From Demequina sp. NBRC 110055 (lineage in GTDB: Bacteria; Actinomycetota; Actinomycetes; Actinomycetales; Demequinaceae), in contig NZ_BBRL01000007.1 in the NCBI RefSeq assembly GCF_002090135.1, positions 62,001 through 126,000 on the forward strand: a stretch of DNA of 64,000 nucleotides. Direction: 5' to 3'. Shown in pieces: positions 9,713 to 19,060 of this stretch. Positions within the stretch are counted from its first letter, which is position 1; every line of letters begins with the position of its first letter. The notes beneath the pieces were generated by a model. That model made no database searches. It was not told where the DNA came from and saw only the letters and a list, made by a program, of their open reading frames with translations. Position numbers and translations under genes: made by a program.

Positions 9713-10695
9713 GACTCCGCGGTGATCCCCGGCAGTGCCGGGATCACCGCGTCGTGGGTGCCAGGCTCGGCGTAGGCGGCGGCCTGCGCGTAGGCGTCGA
9801 ACGCCGCCGAGAGAACCCACGGCTTCTCGGCATCGTCGAGGCCGTCGAGTAGGGCGGCGTATCGATCTCCCAGGGCCGTCTCGGCTGCCTGGGCGGCGCT
9901 GACGCGCCCGTCGGCATCCTCAAGACCCTCGTTGCTGACGACGTAGATTGGCGCGCGCCGGTCCTCGACGCCGGGTAGAGCGGCGAGGGCCTCGGCGCGG
10001 GCGTCCTGCAGGTCGCGCCGCGCGAGCCACTGCTCGCGTTCCTCGTCGCTCGCCTTGGCCGCGAGTACCTCGTAGAGGTAGCGCGTGCGGTCGTGTTCCT
10101 CGACCAGGGTGGCGAGGGTGTCGACGTCGAGCGCCGTGGCTACCGGCACGGCGTCGGTGGTGTCGGTGGGTGCCGAGGAGAACAGGCGCAGCTCCACCAC
10201 GTCGGTCTCGGGGTCGGTGAAGGTCGTCTCCGCCCACCACGCGTACCAGCCCATGAGGCCATGCGACAGCGCCGTGGAGGTCAACATGAACGCGAGGTCG
10301 TCGTCGGAGGTCTCCAGCGCCGCGGCGATCGCGCCGTCGCGGGCGGTCTCCACGGCATCGGCCGCCGACGTGGTGGGCGACGCCGACGGCGACGGTGTCG
10401 CGTCGGGGTAGGCGACATAGACGCCGCCCAACGCGGCTAAACGCTCCGGCGCGGCCTCGCCCTCGTAGGCGGCAAGCACCTCGTCCGATGCGGTGCCGTC
10501 GGATCGAGATAGTGCGTCGATCACGGCCTGCTCGCGTTCGGCCGCAGCGTCGCGGGTCACGGTGACGGCGTCGGGTGAGGGCCAGGTGGGCTCGGGAGTC
10601 TCGAGTCTCCAGGAGCAGCCGGTGAGGGCGACCGCGATGGCCGCGGCGAGGCCGACCGTGGCGGCGGCGCGGGTCGCTGTCATGGCCGTCATCAT
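9709..10695 (-). CDS. Lipoprotein with ferritin-like DUF4439 domain
   Basis: A 328-residue exported lipoprotein. The signal peptide ends in the lipobox LTGC near residue 27, so it is probably anchored on the outer face of the membrane. The C-terminal half (about 180-320: [23 protein letters not shown], then [15 protein letters not shown]) matches the all-helical DUF4439 ferritin-like domain. A related gene sits at the same place, opposite proS and before rimP, in mycobacteria (Rv2844). Metal binding is not shown. A second start (fifth codon) is possible. A one-mismatch 15-mer copy (10349-10363) encodes ADAVE. Confidence 0.75.
   Translation of the reverse strand: MMTAMTATRAAATVGLAAAIAVALTGCSWRLETPEPTWPSPDAVTVTRDAAAEREQAVIDALSRSDGTASDEVLAAYEGEAAPERLAALGGVYVAYPDATPSPSASPTTSAADAVETARDGAIAAALETSDDDLAFMLTSTALSHGLMGWYAWWAETTFTDPETDVVELRLFSSAPTDTTDAVPVATALDVDTLATLVEEHDRTRYLYEVLAAKASDEEREQWLARRDLQDARAEALAALPGVEDRRAPIYVVSNEGLEDADGRVSAAQAAETALGDRYAALLDGLDDAEKPWVLSAAFDAYAQAAAYAEPGTHDAVIPALPGITAES
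9718..9751. terminator. Bidirectional hairpin between convergent proS and DUF4439 gene
   Basis: Arms CGCGGTGATCCC(C)GGCA and TGCCGGGATCACCGCG pair over 16 bp with one bulged C. The hairpin starts 5 bases after the proS stop but lies inside the last codons of the opposite-strand lipoprotein gene. There is no T tract. A terminator role is inferred from strength and position. Confidence 0.5.
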
Positions 10696-10710
10696 CCCAC
10701 GCGGCCCGGG

Positions 10711-10759
10711 TAAGATGTCTCCGACCGAACTTCAGCAACGGAACGCGTGTCGCACGCGT
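10711..10759 (+). promoter_or_regulatory. Promoter and leader hairpin of the rimP-nusA-infB operon
   Basis: TAAGAT (10711-10716) is a fair -10 box with no clear -35. The roughly 50-base leader contains a perfect hairpin ACGCGTG-TCG-CACGCGT (10743-10759), directly followed by the rimP Shine-Dalgarno GGGGAGG (10760-10766). The hairpin abuts but does not cover the ribosome site. A regulatory role is inference. Confidence 0.4.
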
Positions 10760-10773
10760 GGGGAGGCGATGCC

Positions 10774-11235
10774 ATGGACATCTCTGACAGGATTGCCGAC
10801 CTCGCAGGGCCGGCTGCCGAGACCGCGGGTCTCGTGCTCGATGCGGTGACGGTGTCACCCGCAGGCAAGCGCACGCGTGTCGTCGTGACGGTCGATCTGC
10901 CCGAGACCGAGGTCGGCTCGGCCGACCTGGACCGCGTGGCCGACGCCTCGCGCGCGATCGGCGCGGCACTGGACGAGGCCAATGTGCCGTCCACGCCCTA
11001 CGTCCTCGAGGTCTCCACCCCGGGCACCGACCGTCCCCTGACTGAACGCCGCCACTTCCTGCGCGCGCGCACCCGCCTGGTCGAGCTCGCGCTCACCGAG
11101 GGCGCCGTCACCGGACGCCTGACCGATGTCGACGGGGACACCTTGGTGCTCGACGTCGACGGTGAGCGCCGCGAGGTCGCGCTGGCGGACGTGCAGCGCG
11201 GGCAGGTCGTCGTTGAGCTGAAGCGTCTCGACTAG
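10774..11235 (+). CDS. rimP: Ribosome maturation factor RimP
   Basis: A 153-residue 30S maturation factor. It has an N-terminal alpha/beta domain (LVLDAVTVSPAGKRTRVVVTVDLP, then YVLEVSTPGTDRPL, the family signature) and a C-terminal SH3-like barrel (VTGRLTDVDGDTLVLDVDGERREV). ATG at 10774 is preferred over the in-frame GTG at 10747 because GGGGAGG sits 7 bases upstream and the GTG falls inside the leader hairpin. First gene of the rimP-nusA-ylxR-infB-rbfA-truB block, 19 bases before nusA. Confidence 0.93.
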   Translation: MDISDRIADLAGPAAETAGLVLDAVTVSPAGKRTRVVVTVDLPETEVGSADLDRVADASRAIGAALDEANVPSTPYVLEVSTPGTDRPLTERRHFLRARTRLVELALTEGAVTGRLTDVDGDTLVLDVDGERREVALADVQRGQVVVELKRLD

Positions 11236-11254
11236 ACAGCAGTAGGAGAAACAC

Positions 11255-12271
11255 ATGGATATCGACATGCTGGCCCTCAAGGGCCTCGAACGGGAGAAGG
11301 AGATCTCCCTCGACGTCCTCGTCGACGCGATCGAGCAGGCGCTGCTGTCCGCGTATCACAAGACCCCCGGTGCCTACCGTGACGCCCGCGCCCACGTGGA
11401 CCGCGTCAGCGGCCGCGTCGCCATCTTCGCGCGTGAAGACGCGGAGCCGGACGAGGACGGCGTGGTGGTGCGTCAGCCCGAGTTCGACGACACCCCCGAC
11501 GACTTCGGCCGCATCGCGACCGCGACGGCCCGCCAGATCATCATGCAGCGCATGCGCCAGGTGGGCGATGACGCGGTGCTCGGCACCTACGCCGACAAGG
11601 CTGGCCACCTCGTGTCGGGCATCATCCAGCAGGCGGCCGACCCGCGCGCCGTGCACGTCGACATCGGCGACGTCGAGGCCGTGCTGCCCCAGCACGAGCA
11701 GGTGCCGACCGAGTCGTACCCCCATGGCGAGCGCATCCGCGGCTACGTCCTCGACGTCTCGCGCGGCAACAAGGGCCCGTCCATCACGCTGTCGCGCACG
11801 CACCCCAACCTCGTGCGTCGCCTGTTCGAGATGGAGGTGCCCGAGATTGCCGACGGCACCGTCGAGATCATGTCGCTCGCACGCGAGGCGGGCCACCGCA
11901 CCAAGATGGCGGTGCGTGCCACCGTCCCGGGTGTCAACCCGAAGGGCGCGTGCATCGGCCCCATGGGCTCGCGCGTGCGCGCCGTCATGAGCGAGCTGCG
12001 CGGCGAGAAGATCGACATCGTCGACTGGGACGAGGACCCCGCCACCTTTGTCGGCAACGCCCTCAGCCCCTCGCGGGTGGTGTCGGTCGAGGTGATCGAC
12101 GAGGAGGCGCGCGCCGCGCGTGTGGTCGTGCCGGACTTCCACCTGTCGCTCGCGATCGGCAAGGAGGGCCAGAACGCCCGCCTCGCCGCCCGCCTGACGG
12201 GATGGCGTATCGACATCCGCTCCGACGAGGCTCCCGACACTCCTGCTGCGCGCCACGCGGCAGGGGAGTGA
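11255..12271 (+). CDS. nusA: Transcription termination/antitermination factor NusA
   Basis: A 338-residue RNA polymerase-associated factor. The N-terminal polymerase-binding domain ([18 protein letters not shown], then [14 protein letters not shown]) is followed by an S1 domain (about 110-180) and KH1 and KH2. The KH loops are visible as [26 protein letters not shown] and [19 protein letters not shown]. The acidic repeats of the E. coli protein are absent, as is usual in actinobacteria. AGGAG lies upstream of ATG 11255. It acts in pausing, termination and antitermination of rRNA operons. Confidence 0.97.
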   Translation: MDIDMLALKGLEREKEISLDVLVDAIEQALLSAYHKTPGAYRDARAHVDRVSGRVAIFAREDAEPDEDGVVVRQPEFDDTPDDFGRIATATARQIIMQRMRQVGDDAVLGTYADKAGHLVSGIIQQAADPRAVHVDIGDVEAVLPQHEQVPTESYPHGERIRGYVLDVSRGNKGPSITLSRTHPNLVRRLFEMEVPEIADGTVEIMSLAREAGHRTKMAVRATVPGVNPKGACIGPMGSRVRAVMSELRGEKIDIVDWDEDPATFVGNALSPSRVVSVEVIDEEARAARVVVPDFHLSLAIGKEGQNARLAARLTGWRIDIRSDEAPDTPAARHAAGE

Positions 12272-12292
12272 CCGCGCGCTCGCCAGGCGCGC

Positions 12293-12298
12293 TAGACT
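12293..12298 (+). promoter_or_regulatory. Candidate internal -10 box before ylxR
   Basis: TAGACT lies 17 bases before the ylxR ATG, after a GCGCG/CGCGC hairpin just behind nusA. It could give a short-leader internal transcript. The evidence is weak. Confidence 0.25.
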
Positions 12299-12315
12299 GT
12301 CAAGGCCGAGAAGAT

Positions 12316-12606
12316 ATGTCCGCCGACGTCGCGGTGCCCGTGCCAGGCTCATCCGAGCCGGTTCGTACGTGCATTGGATGCCGCGGCAAGGACGCTCGGT
12401 CGGCCCTCATGCGGCTGGTCCTTGACGGCGATCACGTGATCGTCGACGAGGCCGCCACCAGGCCGGGCAGGGGAGCGTGGCTGCACCCCCACTCGGACTG
12501 CCTGGCACTCGCGATGCGTCGGAAGGCCTTCGGACGAGCCCTGCGCTCACCCGGAGCAGACCCGAGCGGCGTCACGGTGCCGGACCGCAACGGGACCGCG
12601 CTCTAG
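12316..12606 (+). CDS. ylxR: YlxR-family RNA-binding protein (RnpM, DUF448)
   Basis: A 96-residue small basic protein. The DUF448 signature RTCIGCRGKDARSALMRLV (residues about 16-34) and RPGRGAWLHPHSDCLALAMRRKAFGRAL are both present. In Bacillus this family binds RNase P RNA and modulates it. ATG 12316 is chosen because the conserved RTCIGCR then lies at the usual distance from the N-terminus. It sits between nusA and infB, as in most Gram-positives. Confidence 0.9.
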   Translation: MSADVAVPVPGSSEPVRTCIGCRGKDARSALMRLVLDGDHVIVDEAATRPGRGAWLHPHSDCLALAMRRKAFGRALRSPGADPSGVTVPDRNGTAL

Positions 12607-12722
12607 CCCACCATTGAAGACAAGGGATGAAACCCCATGGCTGTCCGATGAGTACCTCGAGATGAGCACCCGCACGTAACAATGGTTCGACCCTGCCTCG
12701 GTCGGACCGAGACAGGAGAATT

Positions 12723-15416
12723 GTGGCTAAGCCCCGCGTTCACGAGATCGCGAAGGAGCTCGGTGTTCCGAGCAAGGAATTGATTGCCAAGCTCAACGAG
12801 CTCGGCGAATACGTCAAGGGACCGTCGTCGACCCTTGAGGCGCCCGTCATCCGCAAGGCCCGCGAGGCCTTCCCCGGTGGCGGCGCCAAGGATTCGGCGG
12901 CCCCCGCAGCATCGGCGCCGGCCAAGAAGTCCGCGCCGAAGCCCGGCCCGAAGCCGGGTCCCAAGCCCGGTCCCGCGGACGCCGCGCCGGCCGAGCCGGA
13001 GCAGCCCGAGGCGAAGCCCGCCGCTGCTCCCGCGCCCAAGCCCGCCGCGAAGCCGGCCGCTGAGGCGCCCGCCGCATCGGCTCCCAAGCCCGGCGCGCCG
13101 ACCCCGGCCGACATGCCCAAGCCCCGCCCCCGACCGGGCGGCAACAACCCGTTCTCGGAGCGCTCGGCCGGACCCCGTCCGCGCCCGCGTCCCGGCGGTA
13201 ACAACCCGTTCCAGACCAACCGTCCTGGGCCCCGTCCCGGCGGCGGTCGCCCGGGTGCTCCCGGCGGCCAGGGTGGCCCCGGCGGCGCTCCCGGTCGCGG
13301 TGGCCCTCGCCCCACGCCCGGCCAGATGCCGCAGCGCGCCACGCCCGGTCTCGCCCGTCCCGGCGCCCCCGCGGGTGGCCGTGGTGGACGTCCCGGCGCC
13401 CCCGGCGCCGGTGGTCCTCAGCGTCCCGGCTTCGGTGGCGGTCCCGGAGGCCGTCCCGGCCCCGGCGGTCGCGGTCGTGGCGGCACGGCAGGTGCCTTCG
13501 GTCGTCAGGGCGGCAAGCCCGCGCGTTCGCGCAAGAGCAAGCGCGCCAAGCGGGCCGAGTACGAGCAGCAGCAGGCTCCCGCCATTGGCGGCGTCAACAT
13601 TCCTCGCGGTGACGGTTCGACCCTGATCCGTCTGCGTCGCGGTGCGACCCTGACGGACTTTGCCGAGCGCATTGACGTCAACCCCGCGTCGCTCGTGACC
13701 GTCCTGTTCCACCTGGGCGAGATGGCCACGGCGACGCAGTCGCTCGACGAGGACACGTTCGAGACCCTCGGTGCCGAGCTGGGTTACAAGATCCAGATCG
13801 TGTCGCCCGAGGAGGAGGACAAGGAGCTGCTCGAGGACTTCGGGCTCGACCTTGAGGCCGAGCTCGAGGCGGAGACCGATGAGGATCTCCAGCCCCGGCC
13901 CCCTGTCGTCACCGTCATGGGTCACGTCGACCACGGAAAGACGCGCCTGCTGGACTCGATCCGCAAGGCAGACGTCATTTCCGGCGAGGCCGGCGGCATC
14001 ACCCAGCACATCGGTGCCTACCAGGTTCACCACGAGCACGAGGGCGTCACCCGCGCCATCACGTTCATCGACACCCCGGGTCACGAGGCGTTCACCGCCA
14101 TGCGTGCCCGTGGCGCCCAGGTGACCGACATCGCGATCCTCGTGGTCGCGGCCGATGACGGCGTCATGCCCCAGACGATCGAGGCGCTCAACCACGCTCA
14201 GGCCGCCAACGTGCCGATCGTGGTCGCGATCAACAAGATCGACAAGGAAGGCGCGAACCCCGACAAGATCCGTCAGCAGCTCACCGAGTACAACCTGGTC
14301 TCGGAGGAGTGGGGCGGCGACACGATGTTCGTCGAGGTCTCGGCCCGTGACGGTCTCAACATCGACGGCCTGCTCCAGGCGGTGCTGCTGACCGCCGACG
14401 CCGGCCTTGACCTGCGTGCCAACCCCGACAAGGACGCCCGTGGTGTCGCTGTCGAGGCGCACCTGGACAAGGGCCGCGGTGCGGTCGCGACGGTGCTGGT
14501 CAACTCGGGAACGCTGCGTGTGGGTGACTCGATCGTCGCCGGCACGGCCCACGGCCGTGTGCGTGCGATGTTCGACGAGCACGACAACCCCGTCGACGAG
14601 GCCACGCCGGCACGCCCGGTGCTCGTGATCGGTCTGACGTCGGTGCCCGGCGCAGGCGACACGTTCCTGGTCGCGGAGGACGACCGCACCGCCCGTCAGA
14701 TCGCGGAGAAGCGCGAGGCCGCCGAGCGTGCCGCTCAGCTCGCCAAGCGCCGCAAGCGCATCTCGCTCGAGGACCTCAACAAGGCGCTCGAAGAGGGCAA
14801 GATCGACACCCTCAACCTCATCATCAAGGGTGACGTCTCCGGTGCCGTCGAGGCACTCGAGGACGCGCTGCTCCAGATCGATGTGGGCGACGAGGTCGAC
14901 CTGCGCATCATCCACCGCGGTGTGGGTGCCGTCACGCAGAACGATGTCAACCTGGCCACGGTCGACAACGCGATCATCCTGGGCTTCAACGTCCGTCCGG
15001 CCGAGCGGGTCCAGGACCTCGCCGACCGCGAGGGCGTCGACATGCGCTTCTACTCGGTCATCTACCGTGCCATCGAGGACGTCGAGGCGTCGCTCAAGGG
15101 CATGCTGAAGCCCGAGTTCGAGGAGAAGCAGGTCGGCTCGGCGGAGATCCAGGAGATCTTCCGTTCCTCGAAGTTCGGCAACATCGCCGGATGTCTGGTG
15201 CGCAGCGGCAAGATTGTCCGCAACGCCAAGGCACGTGTGGTGCGCGAGGGCGTCGTCATCGGCGAGCCCACCATCGACACCCTGCGTCGCTTCAAGGATG
15301 ACGCCACCGAGGTCCGTGAGGGCTTCGAGTGCGGTATCGGCCTGGGCAAGTTCAACGACATCCAGGTCGGTGACATCATCGAGACGTTCGAGATGGTCGA
15401 GATCCCGAGGGACTAA
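12723..15416 (+). CDS. infB: Translation initiation factor IF-2
   Basis: An 897-residue GTPase that places fMet-tRNA on the 30S subunit. The N-terminal IF2N domain ([14 protein letters not shown]) is followed by a long low-complexity stretch (about 55-270) rich in Pro, Ala, Gly and Arg, typical of actinobacterial IF-2. The GTPase domain begins at about 395, with G1 at GHVDHGKT (about 400-407), G3 at DTPGHEAF and G4 at NKID. Domains II, III and the fMet-binding C2 domain follow. GTG 12723 follows the ribosome site CAGGAGAA. Its stop overlaps the rbfA start by one base. The 116-base gap after ylxR contains a CTCGGTC/GACCGAG hairpin at about 12697-12711. Confidence 0.97.
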   Translation: MAKPRVHEIAKELGVPSKELIAKLNELGEYVKGPSSTLEAPVIRKAREAFPGGGAKDSAAPAASAPAKKSAPKPGPKPGPKPGPADAAPAEPEQPEAKPAAAPAPKPAAKPAAEAPAASAPKPGAPTPADMPKPRPRPGGNNPFSERSAGPRPRPRPGGNNPFQTNRPGPRPGGGRPGAPGGQGGPGGAPGRGGPRPTPGQMPQRATPGLARPGAPAGGRGGRPGAPGAGGPQRPGFGGGPGGRPGPGGRGRGGTAGAFGRQGGKPARSRKSKRAKRAEYEQQQAPAIGGVNIPRGDGSTLIRLRRGATLTDFAERIDVNPASLVTVLFHLGEMATATQSLDEDTFETLGAELGYKIQIVSPEEEDKELLEDFGLDLEAELEAETDEDLQPRPPVVTVMGHVDHGKTRLLDSIRKADVISGEAGGITQHIGAYQVHHEHEGVTRAITFIDTPGHEAFTAMRARGAQVTDIAILVVAADDGVMPQTIEALNHAQAANVPIVVAINKIDKEGANPDKIRQQLTEYNLVSEEWGGDTMFVEVSARDGLNIDGLLQAVLLTADAGLDLRANPDKDARGVAVEAHLDKGRGAVATVLVNSGTLRVGDSIVAGTAHGRVRAMFDEHDNPVDEATPARPVLVIGLTSVPGAGDTFLVAEDDRTARQIAEKREAAERAAQLAKRRKRISLEDLNKALEEGKIDTLNLIIKGDVSGAVEALEDALLQIDVGDEVDLRIIHRGVGAVTQNDVNLATVDNAIILGFNVRPAERVQDLADREGVDMRFYSVIYRAIEDVEASLKGMLKPEFEEKQVGSAEIQEIFRSSKFGNIAGCLVRSGKIVRNAKARVVREGVVIGEPTIDTLRRFKDDATEVREGFECGIGLGKFNDIQVGDIIETFEMVEIPRD

Positions 15417-15853
15417 TGGTCGACAATGCACGAGCGATGAGGGTCGCGGGCACCATCAAGAAGGTGGTCGCCCGCGCCCTCGAGACCGAGATCAAGGACC
15501 CCCGCCTGGGGTTCGTCACCGTGACCGATGTGCGTGTCACCGGTGACCTCCAGCAGGCGTCCGTGTTCTACACCGTGTACGGCGGGGACGAGGAGCGCGC
15601 GGCCACGGCCGCCGCCCTCGCCTCGGCGAAGGGCCGCTTGCGCACCCTCGTGGGGCGCGACCTCGGCATTCGCCTCACGCCCTCGCTGGAGTTCCACCTC
15701 GACGCCGTGCCGGAGACGGCCGCGACGCTCGACAAGGCGCTCCACGAGGCGCAGCAGCGCGACGAGGAGCTCCGCCGTTTGCGCGAGAACGCCTCGTACG
15801 CGGGTGACGAGGACCCGTACCGCCGCAAGGACGAGGATGGCGACGACGCCTAA
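15416..15853 (+). CDS. rbfA: Ribosome-binding factor A
   Basis: A 145-residue cold-adaptation factor for 16S rRNA 5' end maturation in the 30S subunit. The KH-like fold is shown by RAMRVAGTIKKVVARALETEIKDPRLGFVTVTDVRVTGD and by LRTLVGRDLGIRLTPSLEFHLD. The charged C-terminal tail (GDEDPYRRKDEDGDDA) is variable in the family. The start overlaps the infB stop (TAATG), and its end overlaps truB by 17 bases. Confidence 0.95.
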   Translation: MVDNARAMRVAGTIKKVVARALETEIKDPRLGFVTVTDVRVTGDLQQASVFYTVYGGDEERAATAAALASAKGRLRTLVGRDLGIRLTPSLEFHLDAVPETAATLDKALHEAQQRDEELRRLRENASYAGDEDPYRRKDEDGDDA

Positions 15854-16763
15854 AGCCGAGCCGGCCCCCGGGCTGGTGCTGGTCGATAAGCCCGCGGGCT
15901 GGACATCGCACGACGTCGTCGGGCGCATGCGCCGGCTCGCGGGCACCCGCAAGGTGGGCCACGCCGGCACGCTCGATCCGATGGCCACGGGCCTGCTCGT
16001 GATCGGCATCGGCAAGGCCACCAAGCTGCTCACCTACGTGGTGGGCCACGACAAGGTCTACGAGGCCACCATCCGGCTGGGCCAGTCCACGGTGACCGAC
16101 GACGCCGAGGGCGACGTGACCGCGTCCGCTGACGCCAGCGGCGTCACCGACGCCCAGATGGCCGATGCCGTGGCCGGCTTGACCGGCGACATTCAGCAGG
16201 TGCCCAGTTCCGTCAGCGCCATCAAGATCGACGGCCAGCGCGCCTACAAGCGGGTGCGCGACGGCGAGGACGTGGCGCTTCCCGCCCGTCCCGTCACGGT
16301 GCACGACTTCGAGATCCTCGCGGTGCGCCGAGAGGGCGACCTGATCGACCTCGACGTGCGCGTCGACGTGTCCTCGGGCACCTATGTGCGCGCCCTTGCG
16401 CGCGACCTCGGCGCGGCCCTGGGCGTGGGCGGTCACCTCACGGCGCTGAGGCGTACGAGCGTGGGTGACCTCGAGGTTCAGGACGCCATGACGCTCGACC
16501 AGTTGGGCGCCATGGTGGACGCCGGGGCAGAGGTGCCCCGCCTGCCGCTGGGAGCGGCCGCTGCGGACATCCTTCCTGTGCGGGCGCTCACCGACCGCGA
16601 GGTCGCCACGCTCGGCTTCGGACAGTGGCTCGACGCCGACACGGAGCTCGCCTATGACGGCCCCCTTGCCGCGCTCGACTCCAACGGCGACCTGGTCGCC
16701 ATCGTCGAGCGCAAGGGCGACAAGCTCAAGCCGCAGATCGTGTTCCGCACGGCACACGGCTGA
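15837..16763 (+). CDS. truB: tRNA pseudouridine-55 synthase TruB
   Basis: A 308-residue enzyme that makes pseudouridine 55 in the T-loop of tRNAs. The catalytic aspartate is D47 in HAGTLDPMATGLL. The SSGTYVRALARDLG motif and a C-terminal PUA-like region (ILPVRALTDREVATLGFG) are present. ATG 15837 starts inside the 3' end of rbfA and is preceded by AAGGACGAGG. An exact copy of the dispersed 15-mer (16160-16174) encodes ADAVA. Confidence 0.95.
   Translation: MATTPKAEPAPGLVLVDKPAGWTSHDVVGRMRRLAGTRKVGHAGTLDPMATGLLVIGIGKATKLLTYVVGHDKVYEATIRLGQSTVTDDAEGDVTASADASGVTDAQMADAVAGLTGDIQQVPSSVSAIKIDGQRAYKRVRDGEDVALPARPVTVHDFEILAVRREGDLIDLDVRVDVSSGTYVRALARDLGAALGVGGHLTALRRTSVGDLEVQDAMTLDQLGAMVDAGAEVPRLPLGAAAADILPVRALTDREVATLGFGQWLDADTELAYDGPLAALDSNGDLVAIVERKGDKLKPQIVFRTAHG
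16160..16174 (+). repeat. Exact copy of dispersed GGCCGATGCCGTGGC motif
   Basis: Exact match inside truB, followed by CGGC as in several other copies. It is read as ADAVAG. Confidence 0.75.
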
Positions 16764-16815
16764 GCGGCCGGCGCCGTCGCGACGAAGGTCCCGCCCGGAA
16801 GCGCGGACGACTTCG

Positions 16816-16821
16816 TAGCCT
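16816..16821 (+). promoter_or_regulatory. Candidate -10 box, leaderless cupin gene
   Basis: TAGCCT ends 6 bases before the ATG at 16828, and there is no ribosome-binding site. Same geometry as the other leaderless candidates. Confidence 0.4.
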
Positions 16822-16827
16822 GACGTC

Positions 16828-17199
16828 ATGATCGACACCCCCTCGACGCGCCCGTCCATGCTGGGGTCGGCGGCCACGGCCGGACACATGAGCGCGCTCG
16901 CGTCCCTGTCAGGCCTGGTCAGCGTGCAGCCCGAGGCCACCGTGTCACGCACGGTCCTCAAGGCCGAGGGCGTCCGCATCGTCATGTTTGCCTTCGACAC
17001 GGGGCAGGTGTTGACCGAGCACACGGCAGCGATGCCGGTGCTGATCAGCGTGGTCTCCGGGGCTCTCGACATCACCGCGGACGGTAGTACCGAGCGGCTC
17101 ATTCCTGGCGGAGTCATTCACCTGGACACGCGGCTGCCCCACGCCGTCGAGGCACTCGAGCCGACGATCATGGCGCTGACGATGCTGGACGCACGGTAG
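16828..17199 (+). CDS. Small single-domain cupin protein
   Basis: A 123-residue protein with one cupin barrel. VRIVMFAFDTGQVLTEHTAAMPVLISVVSG resembles cupin motif 1, with only some of the usual metal histidines. PGGVIHLDTRLPHAVEAL resembles motif 2 with a His. The substrate is unknown. It lies between truB and ribF but is not part of the usual operon. In-frame ATGs at 16858 and 16888 are alternative starts; 16828 is favoured by the -10 spacing. Confidence 0.7.
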   Translation: MIDTPSTRPSMLGSAATAGHMSALASLSGLVSVQPEATVSRTVLKAEGVRIVMFAFDTGQVLTEHTAAMPVLISVVSGALDITADGSTERLIPGGVIHLDTRLPHAVEALEPTIMALTMLDAR

Positions 17200-17231
17200 G
17201 TCGAGCCACCCAATTCCGGCACAATGGCGCC

Positions 17232-18203
17232 ATGCAGATCTGGCGTTCGCTCGACGACGTGCCGGCCGAGCTCGGCCCCGCGGCCGTCACCATCGGAAAT
17301 TTCGACGGTGTCCACCGTGGCCATCAGGCGGTCCTCGAGCAGATGGTGGCCGACGCCCGCGGGCGGGGTGAGCGCGCGATCGCGATGACGTTTGAGCCCC
17401 ACCCCAAGGCGGTCCACGACCCCGAGCACCCCCCTGTGCTCATCACCGGACTGGACGACAAACTCGACTTCATGGCGGCAACAGGGCTCGACGCCACCAT
17501 CGTGGTGCCCTACACGCTCGACTTCGCGCAGCAGACTCCTGAGGAGTTCGTGCTCACGTGGCTGGTGGAGGGCCTGCACGCCGCGACGGTGGTGGTGGGC
17601 CAGGACACCAAGTTCGGTCGTGGCAACGCGGGCGACGTGACGACCCTGCGTGACCTCGGGCAGGCTCATGGCTTCGAGGTCCACGTCATCGACGACGCGT
17701 GCGCGATCTCCGAGACGGGCCGGCGCTGGTCGTCCACGTGGGTGCGCGAGCTGCTCGACGACGGCAAACTCGTCGAGGCCGCCGCCGTCCTCGGCCGCCC
17801 CCACCGCCTGCGCGGCACCGTGGTGGACGGCGACAAGCTGGGCCGCACCATCGGTTTTCCCACCGCAAACCTCGAGGTCAGCGGCGGCATGATCCCTCGT
17901 CACGGCGTGTACGCAGGATGGCTCACGGTGCTGACGCCCGGGAGCGGTGCGGGCGCCACCCAGACGGCCGCGCGCCTGCCCACCGCTATCAGCATCGGCT
18001 ACAACTACACCGTCGGCGTCGAGGAGTTGCGCGTCGAGGGCTTCGTGATCGATGCCGCCGGGCTCGACCTGTATGGGGCCGAAGTCGCCTTCGACCTGGT
18101 GCAGTGGCGCCGGCCCATGCTTGACTTCGGCTCGCTCGAGGCGCTCATCGAGGCGCTCGACGAGGACGTCGCCTGGTGTCGAGGCGTGTTACAACTCGAT
18201 TAA
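17232..18203 (+). CDS. ribF: Bifunctional riboflavin kinase / FAD synthetase
   Basis: A 323-residue enzyme that makes FMN and then FAD from riboflavin. The N-terminal adenylyltransferase domain has [14 protein letters not shown] (about 22-35) and a [12 protein letters not shown] segment. The C-terminal kinase domain has [20 protein letters not shown]. The length is standard. It follows truB and the cupin, as in many actinobacteria, and ends 13 bases before the ABC ATPase gene. Confidence 0.95.
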   Translation: MQIWRSLDDVPAELGPAAVTIGNFDGVHRGHQAVLEQMVADARGRGERAIAMTFEPHPKAVHDPEHPPVLITGLDDKLDFMAATGLDATIVVPYTLDFAQQTPEEFVLTWLVEGLHAATVVVGQDTKFGRGNAGDVTTLRDLGQAHGFEVHVIDDACAISETGRRWSSTWVRELLDDGKLVEAAAVLGRPHRLRGTVVDGDKLGRTIGFPTANLEVSGGMIPRHGVYAGWLTVLTPGSGAGATQTAARLPTAISIGYNYTVGVEELRVEGFVIDAAGLDLYGAEVAFDLVQWRRPMLDFGSLEALIEALDEDVAWCRGVLQLD

Positions 18204-18216
18204 AACCAGGGAATTC

Positions 18217-19008
18217 ATGACCTCTTACGGCTATGGTCATGAGATGGATGCACAACCCGGCGCCGCCACGGGCACGCCCCTCGTGGTCCTCGACCACGTC
18301 AACAAGCACTTCGGGGACCTGCACGTCCTCAACGACATCAATCTCACGGTGGATCGCGGCGAGGTTGTCATCGTCATCGGCCCCTCGGGCTCGGGCAAGT
18401 CGACGCTGTGCCGCGCGATCAACCGCCTCGAGACGATCGACGAGGGCACCATCGCGATCGATGGCGTGGAATTGCCCGATGAGGGCAAGCCGCTCGCGCA
18501 GCTGCGTGCCGATGTGGGCATGGTGTTTCAGTCGTTCAACCTGTTTGCGCACAAGACGATCCTCGAGAACGTCACGCTCGGGCCCATCAAGGTACGGGGA
18601 GTGCCGAAGGCTCAGGCTCGCGCCGAGGCGATGCAACTCCTGGAGCGCGTGGGGGTCGCGAACCAGGCCGACAAGCTCCCCGCACAGCTGTCGGGTGGCC
18701 AGCAGCAGCGTGTCGCCATCGCGCGCTCGCTCGCGATGAAGCCCAAGGTCATGCTCTTCGACGAGCCCACGTCCGCGCTGGACCCGGAGATGATCAACGA
18801 GGTCCTCGACGTCATGACGAGCCTGGCCAAGGAGGGCATGACGATGATCGTCGTGACTCACGAGATGGGCTTCGCGCGCAAGGCCGCGAACCGGGTGGTG
18901 TTCATGGCAGACGGGCTGATCCAGGAAGAGGCGACGCCCGAGGAGTTCTTCACGAACCCTCGCTCCGAGCGCGCCAAGGACTTCCTGTCCAAGATCTTGA
19001 CGCACTAG
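18217..19008 (+). CDS. gluA: Glutamate/polar amino-acid ABC transporter ATPase (GluA/GltL type)
   Basis: A 263-residue ATPase of the polar amino-acid uptake family. Walker A is GPSGSGKST, the Q-loop is VFQSFNLF, the signature is [13 protein letters not shown], Walker B is [14 protein letters not shown], and the H-loop is [12 protein letters not shown] 18217 follows AGGGA by 4 bases and avoids a long overlap with ribF. The following genes in order (binding protein, two permeases) reproduce the gluABCD order of Corynebacterium. The AT-richer bases 18190-18210 may hold its promoter, but no clear boxes are visible. Confidence 0.92.
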   Translation: MTSYGYGHEMDAQPGAATGTPLVVLDHVNKHFGDLHVLNDINLTVDRGEVVIVIGPSGSGKSTLCRAINRLETIDEGTIAIDGVELPDEGKPLAQLRADVGMVFQSFNLFAHKTILENVTLGPIKVRGVPKAQARAEAMQLLERVGVANQADKLPAQLSGGQQQRVAIARSLAMKPKVMLFDEPTSALDPEMINEVLDVMTSLAKEGMTMIVVTHEMGFARKAANRVVFMADGLIQEEATPEEFFTNPRSERAKDFLSKILTH

Positions 19009-19060
19009 TGGCGTTGGGGCTCCGGGAGACCCTCGGGGCCGGGTAGCAAGGGAGGAACGC

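Noticed and set aside
6776-9820. Very long open frame on the minus strand opposite ispG-GNAT-proS
   Set aside because: It is a high-GC antisense shadow. The plus-strand genes have complete family motifs, and the antisense translation has Arg/His/Gly-rich composition with no recognisable domain.
13080-13500. Gly/Pro-rich repeat stretch as an inserted tandem repeat element
   Set aside because: It is the normal low-complexity N-terminal region of actinobacterial IF-2, with matching base composition and an unbroken frame.
12603-15431. 942-codon minus-strand open frame opposite infB
   Set aside because: Shadow of infB. Its repetitive Gly/Thr content mirrors the low-complexity region of IF-2, and it has no ribosome site or domain.
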